Shown here: positions 10,014 to 18,864 of the stretch, one piece after another
How the letters are laid out: the number at the start of each line of letters is the position of its first letter
How positions within the stretch are numbered: the stretch's first letter is position 1
From: Nucisporomicrobium flavum
GTDB taxonomy: Bacteria > Actinomycetota > Actinomycetes > Mycobacteriales > Micromonosporaceae
NCBI RefSeq assembly: GCF_016464385.1
Contig: NZ_JADMLH010000002.1
Location: forward strand, 403,691 to 467,690
DNA: 64,000 bases
Direction: 5' to 3'
Notes under the pieces: model-generated
The model's input: the letters and a program-made list of their open reading frames with translations, nothing else
What the model was told of the DNA's origin: nothing
Databases searched by the model: none
Position numbers and translations under genes: made by a program

Positions 10014-10214
10014 TCACGATTGGCGCCGGCGGCGGCGGGCGACACCCATCCCCATAGGCGTCGCCCGCACATACCGCCGGTCTCGGGTCGCGCCGTCCCC
10101 CAACGGCTGATGCCACCCGTCCCCGAACGCCGATCCGCGGCGGTCCCGAAGGACCAACCCGTTCCCCGAACTAACGGCTCGGCGTCCATCGACCACGCTA
10201 GTTGGGCCCGTCAA
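10014..10214 (-). CDS. Possible small minus-strand ORF, unknown
   Basis: A 66-codon frame starting at TTG 10214 ends at TGA 10016-10014, only 5 bases before the minus-strand terminator at 10008-9984. The predicted peptide is very basic at its C-terminus (GVARRRRRQS). There is no convincing ribosome-binding site and no recognised family. It is listed because the terminator needs a transcript. Otherwise the 577-bp gap 9826-10402 shows no gene. Confidence 0.2.
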   Translation of the reverse strand: MTGPTSVVDGRRAVSSGNGLVLRDRRGSAFGDGWHQPLGDGATRDRRYVRATPMGMGVARRRRRQS

Positions 10215-10402
10215 GCCTCACAAGCCACTTGGCTGTCTGCCATCTGTCGGGACCGTCACACCGGGCAACTCAAACCTCACGGACGATGCCGAACTCGCCC
10301 TTAAGGCCAATTGCCCGGGGAACGTGCGGACCGGCTCAGCCCCTCCGGGCATCGGCCGAACGGGTAGGTGACGTCCCGGAAACGATCTCCAGGAGCAGCC
10401 CC

Positions 10403-12430
10403 GTGGTCCACCCCTCCGCCCCGCTCGCCTCGGACCCCGCGCTGCAGCAGGCATCCCTCGCCCTGCTGCTGCACGAGCGCCTGATCGCCACCGTCAACGC
10501 GCGCTCCGGCGCGGTCGTGGCCGCCAATGACCGGTTCTGCGATCTGGTCGGCCGGGACGGGAGCGAGGTGGTGGGGCAGCGGCTCAGCGAGCTCTGGAAC
10601 ACCTCGGCGAGCGCGGTCGACCGGATGCTCGACGCCGCGCGTGGCGGCGAGTACCTGGAGCAGGTCATCGAGGTCGTGGACCACGCCGACCGGCACAAGT
10701 GGCTGCGGCTCAACTGCGGGCCGGTGCAGCCGGAGCCGGGCGCGCGGCAGACCGACGGCCAGATGGTGTTCGTCACGGCGTACGACATCACCGAGGACCG
10801 GCGGTATGTCACCGAGCTCAAGGGCAAGTACGCCGCGATCGACAGGTCCCAGGCGGTCATCGAGTTCGACCTCGACGGCACGATCCTGTCCGCCAACGAG
10901 AACTTCCTGGAGCTGGTCGGATACTCGCTCAGCGACCTGGTCGGCCAGCACCACCGCATGCTGTGCGAGGACCGGTACGCCGACAGCCCCGAGTACGAGC
11001 AGTTCTGGGAGCGGCTGCGCACCGGCGAGCCCGAGTCCGGCGAGTACAAGCGGGTCGGGCGGGGTGGGCGGGAGGTGTACATCCGGGCCACGTACAACCC
11101 GATCCTGAACCTGGACGGGCGGCCGTACAAGATCGTGAAGTACGCCCTGGACGTGACCGGCACCAAGCTGCGCAACGCCGAGTACGAGGGCAAGGTCACC
11201 GCGATCGACCGCTCGCAGGCGGTCGTGGAGTTCGACCTGTCCGGCCTGATCCTCGACGCCAACCAGAACTTCCTGAACACGATGGGCTACACCCTCGACG
11301 AGATCCGGGGCCAGCACCACCGCATGTTCGTCGAGGAGCAGGAGGCGCGCGGCGCCCAGTACCGCAACTTCTGGCAGGCGCTCTCCCGCGGCGAGTACGA
11401 GTCCGGTGAGTACAAGCGGCTGGCCAAGGGCGGCCGGGAGGTGTGGCTGCAGGCCACGTACAACCCGATCTTCGACCTGGACGGGCGGCCGTTCAAGGTC
11501 GTCAAGTACGCGACCGACGTGACCGAGGCCAAGCTGCACAGCGCCGAGTACGTCGGCAAGGTCACCGCGATCGGCCGCTCCCAGGCGGTCGTCGAGTTCG
11601 ACCTCGAGGGGCACGTGCTCGACGCGAACGAGAACTTCCTGGCCGTGGTCGGCTACAAGCTCGATGAGGTACGCGGCCGGCACCACCGCCTGTTCATGGA
11701 GTCCGAGGCGGCCCGCAGCCCCGAGTACAAGCGCTTCTGGGAGCGGCTGGCCCGCGGCGAGTACGAGTCCGGCGAGTACAAGCGGATCGGCAAGGACGGC
11801 AAGGAGGTGTGGCTGCTGGCGTCGTACAACCCGATCTTCGACCTGGACGGCCGGCCGTTGAAGATCGTGAAGTACGCGACCGACGTGACCGAGGGCAAGC
11901 TGCGTAACGCCGAGTACGAGGGGAAGGTCGAGGCGATCGGCCGCGCCCAGGCCGTCGTCGAGTTCGACCTGCAGGGCCGGATCCTCAACGCCAACCGCAA
12001 CTTCCTCGACGTGGTCGGCTACTCCCTCGAGGAGGTACGCGGGCAGCACCACCGGATGTTCGTCGGTAAGGAGGACGCGGCCGGCGCCGATTACCTGGCG
12101 TTCTGGGACCGGCTGGGGCGTGGCGAGTTCGACTCCGGCGTCTACAAGCGCGTCGCCAAGGGCGGCCGGGAGGTGTGGCTGCGCGCCACGTACAACCCCA
12201 TCCTCGACCTGGACGGGCGGCCGTACAAGGTCGTCAAGTACGCCACCGACATCACCGAGGCCAAGCTGCACAACGCCGAGTACGAGGGCAAGGACCAGGC
12301 CATCAACCGCGCCCAGGCGGTCATCGAGTTCGACCTCGAGGGCATCATCATGCTGGCCAACGAGAACTTCCAGCGCACGCTCGGCTACTCGGCGCGGGAG
12401 CTGGTCGGCCAGCACCACAGCATGCTCTGA
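10403..12430 (+). CDS. Tandem-PAS sensory part of a soluble chemoreceptor, ended by an in-frame TGA
   Basis: From GTG 10403 (AGGAG at 10391-10395, 7-nt spacing) the frame encodes one divergent PAS domain (about residues 15-135) and then nearly identical 122-residue PAS-PAC units, each with FDL.G.I..AN.NFL, GQHHRM and REVW..ATYNPI.DLDGRP. There is no signal peptide or membrane segment, so the receptor is cytosolic. The fifth repeat is cut at TGA 12428-12430. The same frame continues without any shift into the rest of that PAS unit and a methyl-accepting domain (12443-13243), so the two pieces are halves of one receptor of about 946 codons. Mutation, sequencing error, readthrough and reinitiation are all possible. 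Confidence 0.85.
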   Translation: MVHPSAPLASDPALQQASLALLLHERLIATVNARSGAVVAANDRFCDLVGRDGSEVVGQRLSELWNTSASAVDRMLDAARGGEYLEQVIEVVDHADRHKWLRLNCGPVQPEPGARQTDGQMVFVTAYDITEDRRYVTELKGKYAAIDRSQAVIEFDLDGTILSANENFLELVGYSLSDLVGQHHRMLCEDRYADSPEYEQFWERLRTGEPESGEYKRVGRGGREVYIRATYNPILNLDGRPYKIVKYALDVTGTKLRNAEYEGKVTAIDRSQAVVEFDLSGLILDANQNFLNTMGYTLDEIRGQHHRMFVEEQEARGAQYRNFWQALSRGEYESGEYKRLAKGGREVWLQATYNPIFDLDGRPFKVVKYATDVTEAKLHSAEYVGKVTAIGRSQAVVEFDLEGHVLDANENFLAVVGYKLDEVRGRHHRLFMESEAARSPEYKRFWERLARGEYESGEYKRIGKDGKEVWLLASYNPIFDLDGRPLKIVKYATDVTEGKLRNAEYEGKVEAIGRAQAVVEFDLQGRILNANRNFLDVVGYSLEEVRGQHHRMFVGKEDAAGADYLAFWDRLGRGEFDSGVYKRVAKGGREVWLRATYNPILDLDGRPYKVVKYATDITEAKLHNAEYEGKDQAINRAQAVIEFDLEGIIMLANENFQRTLGYSARELVGQHHSML

Positions 12431-12655
12431 ACCCCGGAGTACGTGATCTCGGCCGAGTACCGCGACTTCTGGCTGCGGCTGCGCAAGGGCGAGTACCTCA
12501 GCGGCCGGTTCCACCGGGTCGGCAAGTTCGGCCGCGACGTGTGGATCCAGGCCACGTACAACCCGATCTTCGACATGCAGGGCCGGCCGTTCAAGGTCGT
12601 CAAGTACGCCCACGACATCACCGACCAGGTCCAGCTGGAGCAGCTGCTGTCGGCG
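10826..12655 (+). repeat. Five 366-bp tandem repeats, one PAS-PAC domain each
   Basis: Units start at 10826, 11192, 11558, 11924 and 12290 with an exact 366-bp period and no insertion or deletion. Codon 47 of the unit is TGC (Cys), GTC (Val), ATG (Met), GTC (Val) and TGA (stop) in units 1 to 5. The uniform period suggests recent amplification or ongoing gene conversion. Confidence 0.93.
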
Positions 12656-13243
12656 AAGACCCGGGAGATGAGCCGGTCGATCAACGAGCTGACCGGCTCG
12701 ATCGACGAGATCGTGGTGAGCGCGCAGCAGGCGAGCCGGCTGGCGGGGGAGACCCAGCAGAACGCCCAGGAGGGGTACGAGGAGCTGCGCAAGTCCATCG
12801 AGGCGATCGACCTCATCGAGAAGTCCTCCGATCAGATCGCCGCCATCGTCAACGTGATCGGGGAGATCGCCAGCCAGACCAACCTGCTGGCGTTCAACGC
12901 CTCCATCGAGGCCGCCCGCGCGGGCGAGCATGGAGTCGGCTTCTCCGTGGTGGCCGGGGAGGTCCGCAAGCTGGCCGAGCGGTCCTCCGACGCGGCACGG
13001 GAGATCACCACGCTGATCCACGAGTCCGCGCAGCGGGTCGGCCAGGGCTCGGCGGTCTCGCACCGCGCCCAGGACGCCTTCGGCCAGATCCTCAGGAGCG
13101 TCGCCTCCACCACCGAGTCGATCAAGCGGATCGCCGACTCGACCCAGCTCCAGCAGGACGCCTCGCGGTCGGTGAACGGCCTCATCAACGACCTGATCGG
13201 CACCGACGCCGCGATGGCGCCGGAGGGGACACCGGCCCGGTGA
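12443..13243 (+). CDS. Methyl-accepting chemotaxis signalling domain, downstream half of the split receptor
   Basis: This frame is in register with the PAS array and separated from it only by TGA 12428. It encodes the second half of PAS repeat five, a helical linker, and the MCP cytoplasmic hairpin with the conserved tip [20 protein letters not shown], to which CheA and CheW bind. If translated separately it could start at GTG 12443, with GGAG at 12436-12439 but only 3 nt spacing. It ends overlapping the CheW gene by 4 nt. The absence of membrane segments implies a soluble receptor sensing an internal signal such as redox or a bound ligand. Confidence 0.87.
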   Translation: MISAEYRDFWLRLRKGEYLSGRFHRVGKFGRDVWIQATYNPIFDMQGRPFKVVKYAHDITDQVQLEQLLSAKTREMSRSINELTGSIDEIVVSAQQASRLAGETQQNAQEGYEELRKSIEAIDLIEKSSDQIAAIVNVIGEIASQTNLLAFNASIEAARAGEHGVGFSVVAGEVRKLAERSSDAAREITTLIHESAQRVGQGSAVSHRAQDAFGQILRSVASTTESIKRIADSTQLQQDASRSVNGLINDLIGTDAAMAPEGTPAR

Positions 13244-14724
13244 CGGCCATCGAGGCCCGGTACGGGGTCTTCCACGCCGGCGGCGTCCGGGTCGCGCTGC
13301 CGCTGGACGAGCTCCGCGAGGTGATCATGCGACCGCCGGCGTTCAGCCCGCTCCCGGCCACCGCGCCAGGGCTGCTCGGCGCGGTCAACCTGCGGCACGT
13401 CGTGATCCCCGTGCTCGACCTGCGCCTGCTCGCCGGGTACGCCCCGGACGACGACAGCGGCCGGGTGATCGTCATCGTGGCCCGCGGCGACCAACTGTTC
13501 GGCCTGCTCGCCGACGAGATCGAGGGGGTGACACGGATCCGTACCGAGTCGCTGCTGGGCGTCTCCGTCGCGGGGGAGCGGCCGGCGCTGTTCTCGCACA
13601 CCTTCGAGCGGCCCGAGGACGGCGCGGTGGTGTCGCTGCTGGACGCCGAGGCGATCTCCCGGCTGCCCGGCGTACCCGTCGTCTGCGACACCGGTCCCCG
13701 CGCGTCCATCGCCGGGCTCGGCGGCGTGGACACCGACACGTCCCGCCGTACGGTGCTCCTGCTGCGCTGCGGGCCGGTCGGGCTCTGCATCGACGTGGGC
13801 CACGTGCACTCGGTGGTTCCCCAGGTCACGCTGCACTCCTCGCCGCTGGACGGCTCCTCCGTACGCGGCGTGGTGCACCTGCAGGGCAAGGCGGTGCCGG
13901 CCGTGGACCCGCTCGAACTTCTCGGCCTGGGCACCGTGCCCGACGACGGCAACCTGCGCGGCGTGGTGCTGGCCACCCCCCGGGGCCTCGTCGTGTTCAC
14001 CGTGTCGGAGATCGCCGACATCGCCTCGGTGCCCGTCGCCGACGTGCTGCCGCTCCCGCCGGTCGGCATGCGCAAGGACGGGTTCCTGACCGGGGTGCTG
14101 CGTACCGGCTCCGGCGATCAGCACCTGCTGCTCAACGGCGAGGCGTTGCGTGCCGACGCCGAGCTGGACGCGCTCGGCAGTCTGGGCGTACCCCTGGACC
14201 CGGCCGGCGCCACCACCCAGCGACCGCCGGCGACCCGGAATGCGAGCCGGGAACAGGACCGTCCGGACGGCCGTCAGGTCGTGCCGAGCGTCCGCAAGTT
14301 CCTCACGTACAGCGTGGGTACCGAGGCGGCGACGCCGCTGAGCCAGATCACCGAGATCGTCCCGTACCCGGAGAACGCGATCGCCGTCGACGACGCCGGC
14401 GCCCTGCTCGGGATCTTCGCCCACCGCAGGCTGTCCGTGCCGCTGATGTCGCTGCCGCAGCTGCTCGGCGTGCCCGGCGTGCCGGACCCGAGGACGGCGC
14501 GGGTCCTGCTGGTCGACGGGCCCGGCGGCGAGCTGATCGGCTTCGTCGTCCCCGCGCTGCACGCGATCGAGGACTCGGTGTGGGAGGAGACCGAGCCGAA
14601 GGAGACCGCCGACCCGGGCGCGCTGCTGCAGCGCGGGCCGCTGGTCAAGATCGGTACGGAGGCCCACGGCCGGCTGCTGCCCCATGTGGACCTGACCGCG
14701 ATGGTCGTCGCCGAGCTGGTCTGA
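13240..14724 (+). CDS. cheW: Triple-domain CheW-like chemotaxis coupling protein
   Basis: The 494-residue product is three CheW-like SH3-type modules in series, at about residues 5-145, 165-300 and 345-490, each with the pattern of a beta-barrel ending in P-V-x-D/L-rich strands ([33 protein letters not shown]). CheW scaffolds couple receptors to the kinase CheA. GTG 13240 overlaps the receptor stop (GTGA), and GGAGGGG at 13222-13228 precedes it, so the pair is coupled. No CheA, CheR or CheB is in the window, so those must come from elsewhere. Multi-domain CheW proteins are uncommon and may bridge larger arrays. Confidence 0.87.
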   Translation: MTAIEARYGVFHAGGVRVALPLDELREVIMRPPAFSPLPATAPGLLGAVNLRHVVIPVLDLRLLAGYAPDDDSGRVIVIVARGDQLFGLLADEIEGVTRIRTESLLGVSVAGERPALFSHTFERPEDGAVVSLLDAEAISRLPGVPVVCDTGPRASIAGLGGVDTDTSRRTVLLLRCGPVGLCIDVGHVHSVVPQVTLHSSPLDGSSVRGVVHLQGKAVPAVDPLELLGLGTVPDDGNLRGVVLATPRGLVVFTVSEIADIASVPVADVLPLPPVGMRKDGFLTGVLRTGSGDQHLLLNGEALRADAELDALGSLGVPLDPAGATTQRPPATRNASREQDRPDGRQVVPSVRKFLTYSVGTEAATPLSQITEIVPYPENAIAVDDAGALLGIFAHRRLSVPLMSLPQLLGVPGVPDPRTARVLLVDGPGGELIGFVVPALHAIEDSVWEETEPKETADPGALLQRGPLVKIGTEAHGRLLPHVDLTAMVVAELV

Positions 14725-14771
14725 GCCTGCTAGTTTTTCGGTACGCCACGAGCCGGAAGGAGGTCAGAACA

Positions 14772-14822
14772 ATGTCCGATGTTCTGCGCCCCCTCCGCGT
14801 CCCGGCGTCCACGCGGAGCTGA
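14772..14822 (+). CDS. Short leader ORF before a GNAT gene
   Basis: The 16-codon frame MSDVLRPLRVPASTRS is preceded by a perfect AAGGAGGT at 14757-14764 with 7-nt spacing, the best ribosome-binding site seen in this window. It ends 30 nt before the GNAT start codon. An inverted repeat CTCCGCGT/ACGCGGAG within its second half could form a hairpin that translation would open. It may be a regulatory leader peptide. Its first residues resemble the GNAT N-terminus (MTDVVVRPL), so it could instead be a decayed duplicate of that start. Confidence 0.45.
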   Translation: MSDVLRPLRVPASTRS

Positions 14823-14852
14823 ACCGGGGCGTCTGCTCTGGAGGAGTTCCCC

Positions 14853-15734
14853 ATGACCGACGTGGTCGTCCGCCCGCTCGCCGCGGGCGAGGAAAACCTG
14901 TTCGACTCGCTGCCCGACCCGCTGCCCGAGCTGCGGCAGGTCCCGTACGCCGACGGCCTCGCCGCCGGCGGCTACCGCCCCGAGAACACCTGGGTCGCCC
15001 TGCGCGGCGGCCGGCTCGTCGCCCGCGCCGCCTGGGTCGAGCCGCCCGGCGCGGTCGGCGATCCCTGGCTGGAACGCTTCGACGTGACCGCCGAGCCCGA
15101 GGTGGGCGCCGAGCTGCTGCGCGCCGCCCACGAGGCCTTCGGCGGCCCCCGCCCCTACTACGCGGCGGCGCCGGCCTACTGGCGGCGCCGGCCCGACGTC
15201 AAAGCCGTCGTGGAACGGCCCATGGAGGCGGCCCGGCTCGCCGGCCTCGTCGAGCGGGGTGAGCGGTTGCGCTTCACCTGGACGGGTACGCCGCTCCCGG
15301 CCGCCTCGGGGCGCCACACGTTCCGCCCGGCGCACGATGCCGCCGAGATCAACGACCTGGTGGGCCGGATCGCCGGGCCGGAGGTGCTGACCGGCGCGGA
15401 GACGGCCCGGGCGGTGGCCGGCGTCGACCTCGCCACGGACCCGCTCGCGTGGCTCGGCGACTCGCCGGGGGACTGGCGGGTCGCGCTGACCGACGGCGTA
15501 CCGGTGGGACTCGCCGGTACGGCCGGGGACGCCTGCTATCCGCTCCTGGCCTACCTCGGCGTTCTCGACCCTCCCGTCCTCGCGGACCTGCTGGCCGAGG
15601 CGACCGGGGTGCTGGCGGAAGCCGGCGCCCGCGAGGTGGTGGCCGATGCCGACGCCCATCGCGTGGCGACCGTGGCCGAGCTCGAACGCACCGGCTTCCG
15701 GCGGCTGCGGGCCCGGGTCGTGTTCACACCCTAA
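14853..15734 (+). CDS. GNAT-family acetyltransferase-like protein
   Basis: The 293-residue product has two GNAT-like halves, with the second (about 150-293) ending in the typical [21 protein letters not shown] segment (motif B region). The acetyl-CoA loop is weakly conserved, so catalysis is uncertain. GGAGGAG at 14840-14846 supports ATG 14853. A 16-codon leader ORF lies just upstream. The gene overlaps the stop of the convergent MFS gene by 4 nt, so no terminator separates them. The substrate is unknown. Confidence 0.75.
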   Translation: MTDVVVRPLAAGEENLFDSLPDPLPELRQVPYADGLAAGGYRPENTWVALRGGRLVARAAWVEPPGAVGDPWLERFDVTAEPEVGAELLRAAHEAFGGPRPYYAAAPAYWRRRPDVKAVVERPMEAARLAGLVERGERLRFTWTGTPLPAASGRHTFRPAHDAAEINDLVGRIAGPEVLTGAETARAVAGVDLATDPLAWLGDSPGDWRVALTDGVPVGLAGTAGDACYPLLAYLGVLDPPVLADLLAEATGVLAEAGAREVVADADAHRVATVAELERTGFRRLRARVVFTP

Positions 15735-17035
15735 TTCTCGGCCGGGACGGGCACCTGCCGCGGCGGGGTGATGTCCTCCTCGTGAGGCGTCTCCGTCGCG
15801 GCGGGAGCGGGCGTCGTCAGCGCGCGCTCCGACAGGCGCAGCTCGGCCGCGCGGCGTTCCCGGGCCGGGCCGGACACCAGCTGGCCGATCGCGACCAGCA
15901 CGCCGAGCGCTGCGCAGCTCAGCCACAGGACGGCGCTGCCCGCGTGCTGCTGCACGAAACCGCCGATCACCGGTGCCAGCGCCGATCCCGCCGACCACGA
16001 CAGCGAGTTGACGCCCTGGTAGCGGCCCCGCAGCTGGGACGGCGACAGCTCGGCCACCAGCGCCGAGTTCGACGGGCTCTGCAGCATCTCGCCGAGGGTC
16101 CAGATCACCACGGTGACCGCGTAGAAGGCGGCCGAGCCCGCGAACGCGTTGAGCCCGAAGCCGATGCCCATGATCAGGATCGCCAGGGCGAGCACCCGCG
16201 ACCGGTTGTGGCCGTCGATGAGCTTCGGCACGAACAGCTGGCCCGCCACGATCATCAGCCCGTTCACCGCGATCACCCAGCCGAAGGTCGCCGGGCTGAG
16301 GCCGTCCGCGGTCATCGCGATCGGCAGCGTGGACATGTGCTGCATGATCACGAGGACGATCACGAAGTTCAGTGCGAGGAAGCTCACGAAGACCCGGTCG
16401 CGGAAGACCGTACCGAGGCCCGGGCCGCCGCGGACCCGCCGGACGGCCGCCCGGACCGGCCGCGTCTCGGCGATGAAGACGAGGCTGATGAGCGCGGTGA
16501 TCAGGGTCGTGCCGGCGTCCACCACGAACAGCAGCAGGTAGTCGACCTTCGCGAGCATCCCGGCCAGGATCGCCGCCCCGGCGAAGCCCAGGTTGATCGC
16601 CCAGTAGTTCAGCGAGAACGCCCGGATCCGGTCCCGGTCCGGCACCACGTCGACCATCATCGCCTGGAACGCCGGCCGGACCCCCTCGGCGAAGACGCCC
16701 AGCAGCCAGGCGCCCACGAGCAGCTGCCAGAACTGCCCGGCGAAGCCCAGCGAGAGCATCAGCGCGGCGGTGCCGAACTGGGCGATGAGCATCGTGGGGC
16801 GCCGGCCCCAGCGGTCGGTGAGCACCCCGCCGGTCATCGTGCCGATCGCGCCGCCGACGCCGTACGCCCCCAGCACCAGGCCGGCCTGGCTCTGCGAGAA
16901 ATGCAGGTCCTGGGTGAGGTAGATGGCCAGGTAGATGACGACGAAGGCGCCGAGCCGATTGATCAGCGTCCCGGTCCAGAGGAACCAGAACTGCCGGGGC
17001 AGCCCACCCGCCGCTTCCCGCAACCACCCACGCAC
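15731..17035 (-). CDS. MFS transporter, drug-efflux-like
   Basis: The 434-residue product has about 12 membrane segments, the loop signature [12 protein letters not shown] and a charged C-terminal tail. It is a paralog of the MFS gene at 8599-9825. The start is GTG at 17035 with GGGGGTG a few bases upstream. An 8-bp inverted repeat (17048-17055 and 17076-17083) lies directly upstream and probably regulates it. The substrate is unknown; the efflux class is inferred from family resemblance. Confidence 0.86.
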   Translation of the reverse strand: MRGWLREAAGGLPRQFWFLWTGTLINRLGAFVVIYLAIYLTQDLHFSQSQAGLVLGAYGVGGAIGTMTGGVLTDRWGRRPTMLIAQFGTAALMLSLGFAGQFWQLLVGAWLLGVFAEGVRPAFQAMMVDVVPDRDRIRAFSLNYWAINLGFAGAAILAGMLAKVDYLLLFVVDAGTTLITALISLVFIAETRPVRAAVRRVRGGPGLGTVFRDRVFVSFLALNFVIVLVIMQHMSTLPIAMTADGLSPATFGWVIAVNGLMIVAGQLFVPKLIDGHNRSRVLALAILIMGIGFGLNAFAGSAAFYAVTVVIWTLGEMLQSPSNSALVAELSPSQLRGRYQGVNSLSWSAGSALAPVIGGFVQQHAGSAVLWLSCAALGVLVAIGQLVSGPARERRAAELRLSERALTTPAPAATETPHEEDITPPRQVPVPAEN

Positions 17036-17047
17036 GCCCGCACCCCC

Positions 17048-17083
17048 GTTGTAAGCACCGGTAGAACCTTGTGGACTTACAAC
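17048..17083 (-). promoter_or_regulatory. Inverted repeat upstream of MFS gene, candidate operator
   Basis: The arms GTTGTAAG (17048-17055) and CTTACAAC (17076-17083) are perfect inverse complements with 20 bp between them, 13-48 bases upstream of the GTG start. The position and centre-to-centre distance of 28 bp suggest a dimeric repressor site. No regulator gene is adjacent, so the partner is unknown. Confidence 0.5.
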
Positions 17084-17182
17084 CTAGTGATCCTTCGCGG
17101 GCCTCGCAGCCCGGTTTCCACGTGGTGGTCGCCACTCGGGGTCGGCGTACGGCCGGTGTGGGGTTGCGGCAGGATGGAGGGC

Positions 17183-17929
17183 ATGACTGGGACCCTTGTG
17201 CTGCTGCGCCACGGCGAGAGCGAGTGGAACGCCAAGAACCTCTTCACCGGCTGGGTCGACGTCGACCTGAACGCCAAGGGGGAGACGGAGGCCCGCCGCG
17301 GCGGCGAGCTGTTGAAGGAGCACGGCCTGCTGCCGGACGTCGTGCACACCAGCGTGCTGCGCCGCGCCATCCGCACCAGCGAGATCGCCCTGCACACCGC
17401 GGACCGGCACTGGATCCCGGTCAAGCGGCACTGGCGGCTCAACGAGCGCCACTACGGCGCCCTCCAGGGCAAGGACAAGAAGCAGACCCTCGAAACGTAC
17501 GGCGAGGAGCAGTTCATGCTCTGGCGCCGGTCGTACGACGTGCCCCCGCCGCCGATCGACGACAACGACGAGTACTCGCAGTTCGCCGACCCGCGCTACG
17601 CGGCCCTGCCGCCGGAGCTCAAGCCCCGCTCGGAATGCCTGAAGGACGTGCTGCTGCGCGCCCTGCCGTACTGGTACGACGCGATCGTCCCGGACCTGCG
17701 CGCGGGCAAGACGGTGCTGGTGGCGGCGCACGGCAACAGCCTGCGCGCGATCGTGAAGCACCTCGACCAGATCTCCGACGAGGCCATCGCGAAGCTCAAC
17801 ATCCCGACGGGGATCCCGCTGCGCTACGACCTCGACGACTCGCTCCGCCCGGTCACCGCCGGCGGCGAGTACCTCGACCCGGAGCTGGCCAAAGAGGCCG
17901 CGGCCGCCGTCGCTAACCAGGGTCGCTGA
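17183..17929 (+). CDS. gpmA: 2,3-bisphosphoglycerate-dependent phosphoglycerate mutase
   Basis: The 248-residue enzyme interconverts 3- and 2-phosphoglycerate in glycolysis and gluconeogenesis. The catalytic LRHGESEWN is near residue 8, [11 protein letters not shown] is in the middle and the second active-site His is in AAHGNSLRA. Length and motifs match dPGM. ATG 17183 fits homologs, but an in-frame ATG at 17174 is equally close to a weak GGAGG, so three extra residues are possible. It lies between the mshA-ybjN pair and senX3-regX3 as in mycobacteria, but about 10 kb further from mshA here. Confidence 0.95.
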   Translation: MTGTLVLLRHGESEWNAKNLFTGWVDVDLNAKGETEARRGGELLKEHGLLPDVVHTSVLRRAIRTSEIALHTADRHWIPVKRHWRLNERHYGALQGKDKKQTLETYGEEQFMLWRRSYDVPPPPIDDNDEYSQFADPRYAALPPELKPRSECLKDVLLRALPYWYDAIVPDLRAGKTVLVAAHGNSLRAIVKHLDQISDEAIAKLNIPTGIPLRYDLDDSLRPVTAGGEYLDPELAKEAAAAVANQGR

Positions 17930-17945
17930 TTTTCCCACTGTGGGG

Positions 17946-18023
17946 GCTTTTCGGGGGCGGGGATGCCGCACTCCGGGCGGTCAGGCTTGATCCCTGCGTG
18001 CGGCATCCCCGCCCCCGAAAAGC
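17946..18023. repeat. Palindromic element, copy A: conserved loop, variable stem
   Basis: Perfect 26-bp arms (17946-17971 and 17998-18023) enclose a 26-nt loop (17972-17997) whose core reads GGTCAGGCTTGATCCCT. It begins 17 nt after the gpmA stop in a convergent gap with phoU. The loop is identical to copy B (21006-21083) and differs at one position from copy C (63739-63812), while the stems differ. It probably acts as a bidirectional terminator, but the loop conservation points to a dispersed element or a recognised site. Confidence 0.85.
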
Positions 18024-18121
18024 GTTGTGGTTGCTCTGCTTGCACCGGTTGACGCCGAGGCCTTGGTGACGGCGAAGCGCCGGGTGCCCCCGTGGCGCCC
18101 GGCGCTTTGTCAGTTGGTGGG

Positions 18122-18766
18122 TCAGGCGGTTTGTTCGCCGGTGATGAGGTAGAGCATTTGTTCGGCGCTGTTGACGGCGTGGTCGGCGTAGCGCTCGTAG
18201 AAGCGGCCGAGGAGGGCGCCGTCGATGGCGGTCTCCGCGCCGTACGGCCAGTCGTCGGCGAGCAGGACCTTGAAGAGGTCGCGCTCGAGGTCGTCCATGG
18301 CGTCGTCGTCCTTCTCGAGTTCGGCCGCCAAGCCGGCGTCGGGACGGGCCAGCACCGTGGTGATCTTGTCGGCCATCCGGTCGGCGACCTCCGCCATCTG
18401 CCGGAAGACCGGGCGCAGCTCCGCCGGGACCGCCGGCGACGGGTGCCGGCGCAGCGCGGTCTTCGCCACGTGCTCGGCCAGGTCGCCCATCCGCTCCAGA
18501 TCGGCGGAGATGTGCAGCGCGGTGATCACCATCCGCAGGTCGGAGGCCACCGGGGCCTGCCGCGCGATCGTGTCGGCCACCTTCGTCTCGACCTGGCGGT
18601 AGATGTCGTCGACCTCCGCGTCGCGGGCCATCACCGCCTCCGCCGCCTCCCGGTCCGCGGTCAGCAGCGCGGTCGTCGCCTTGCGCAGGGCGGCGCGTAC
18701 CGCCTCCGCCATCGTCACCAGCAGGCGACTGACCTCATTGAGGTCCGCCTGGAACTCCTCACGCAT
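18122..18766 (-). CDS. phoU: Phosphate transport system regulator PhoU
   Basis: The 214-residue all-helical protein carries two PhoU repeats with the metal-binding E/DxxxD-type motifs (ISADLERMGDLAEH and YERYADHAVNSAEQ). PhoU dampens the phosphate-sensing histidine kinase when phosphate is ample. The start ATG at 18766 gives the canonical MREEF N-terminus; the frame is open upstream to 18904 but without homology. It is divergent from senX3, the usual actinobacterial arrangement, and shares a 208-bp control region with it. Confidence 0.94.
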   Translation of the reverse strand: MREEFQADLNEVSRLLVTMAEAVRAALRKATTALLTADREAAEAVMARDAEVDDIYRQVETKVADTIARQAPVASDLRMVITALHISADLERMGDLAEHVAKTALRRHPSPAVPAELRPVFRQMAEVADRMADKITTVLARPDAGLAAELEKDDDAMDDLERDLFKVLLADDWPYGAETAIDGALLGRFYERYADHAVNSAEQMLYLITGEQTA

Positions 18767-18864
18767 GTTCTCGTCCCGGGGTCGAGGCCGGCCGGAACCA
18801 TCTCCGGCAGCCGAGGTGAGCAGGGCTTGCAGGGGCCACGCTAGGAGGGCTCGGCGGCGCGGAC

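Noticed and set aside
12428..12445. Selenocysteine at the TGA
   Set aside because: No convincing hairpin follows the TGA at bacterial SECIS distance, and the column is Cys/Val/Met in sister repeats, not a catalytic position.
10301..13063. Minus-strand open frame of 920 codons opposite the PAS-MCP gene
   Set aside because: It mirrors the tandem PAS repeats in another frame, has no start signal or motif, and the plus frame has clear domains. It is a GC-driven shadow.
6744..17035. Prophage or integrative element
   Set aside because: No integrase, transposase, phage structural gene, tRNA target or flanking direct repeat is visible.
17946..18030. Minus-strand peptides reading HAGIKPDRPEW through the palindromic repeats
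   Set aside because: The same peptide recurs because the loop is repeated, not because it is a protein; frames have no start signals.
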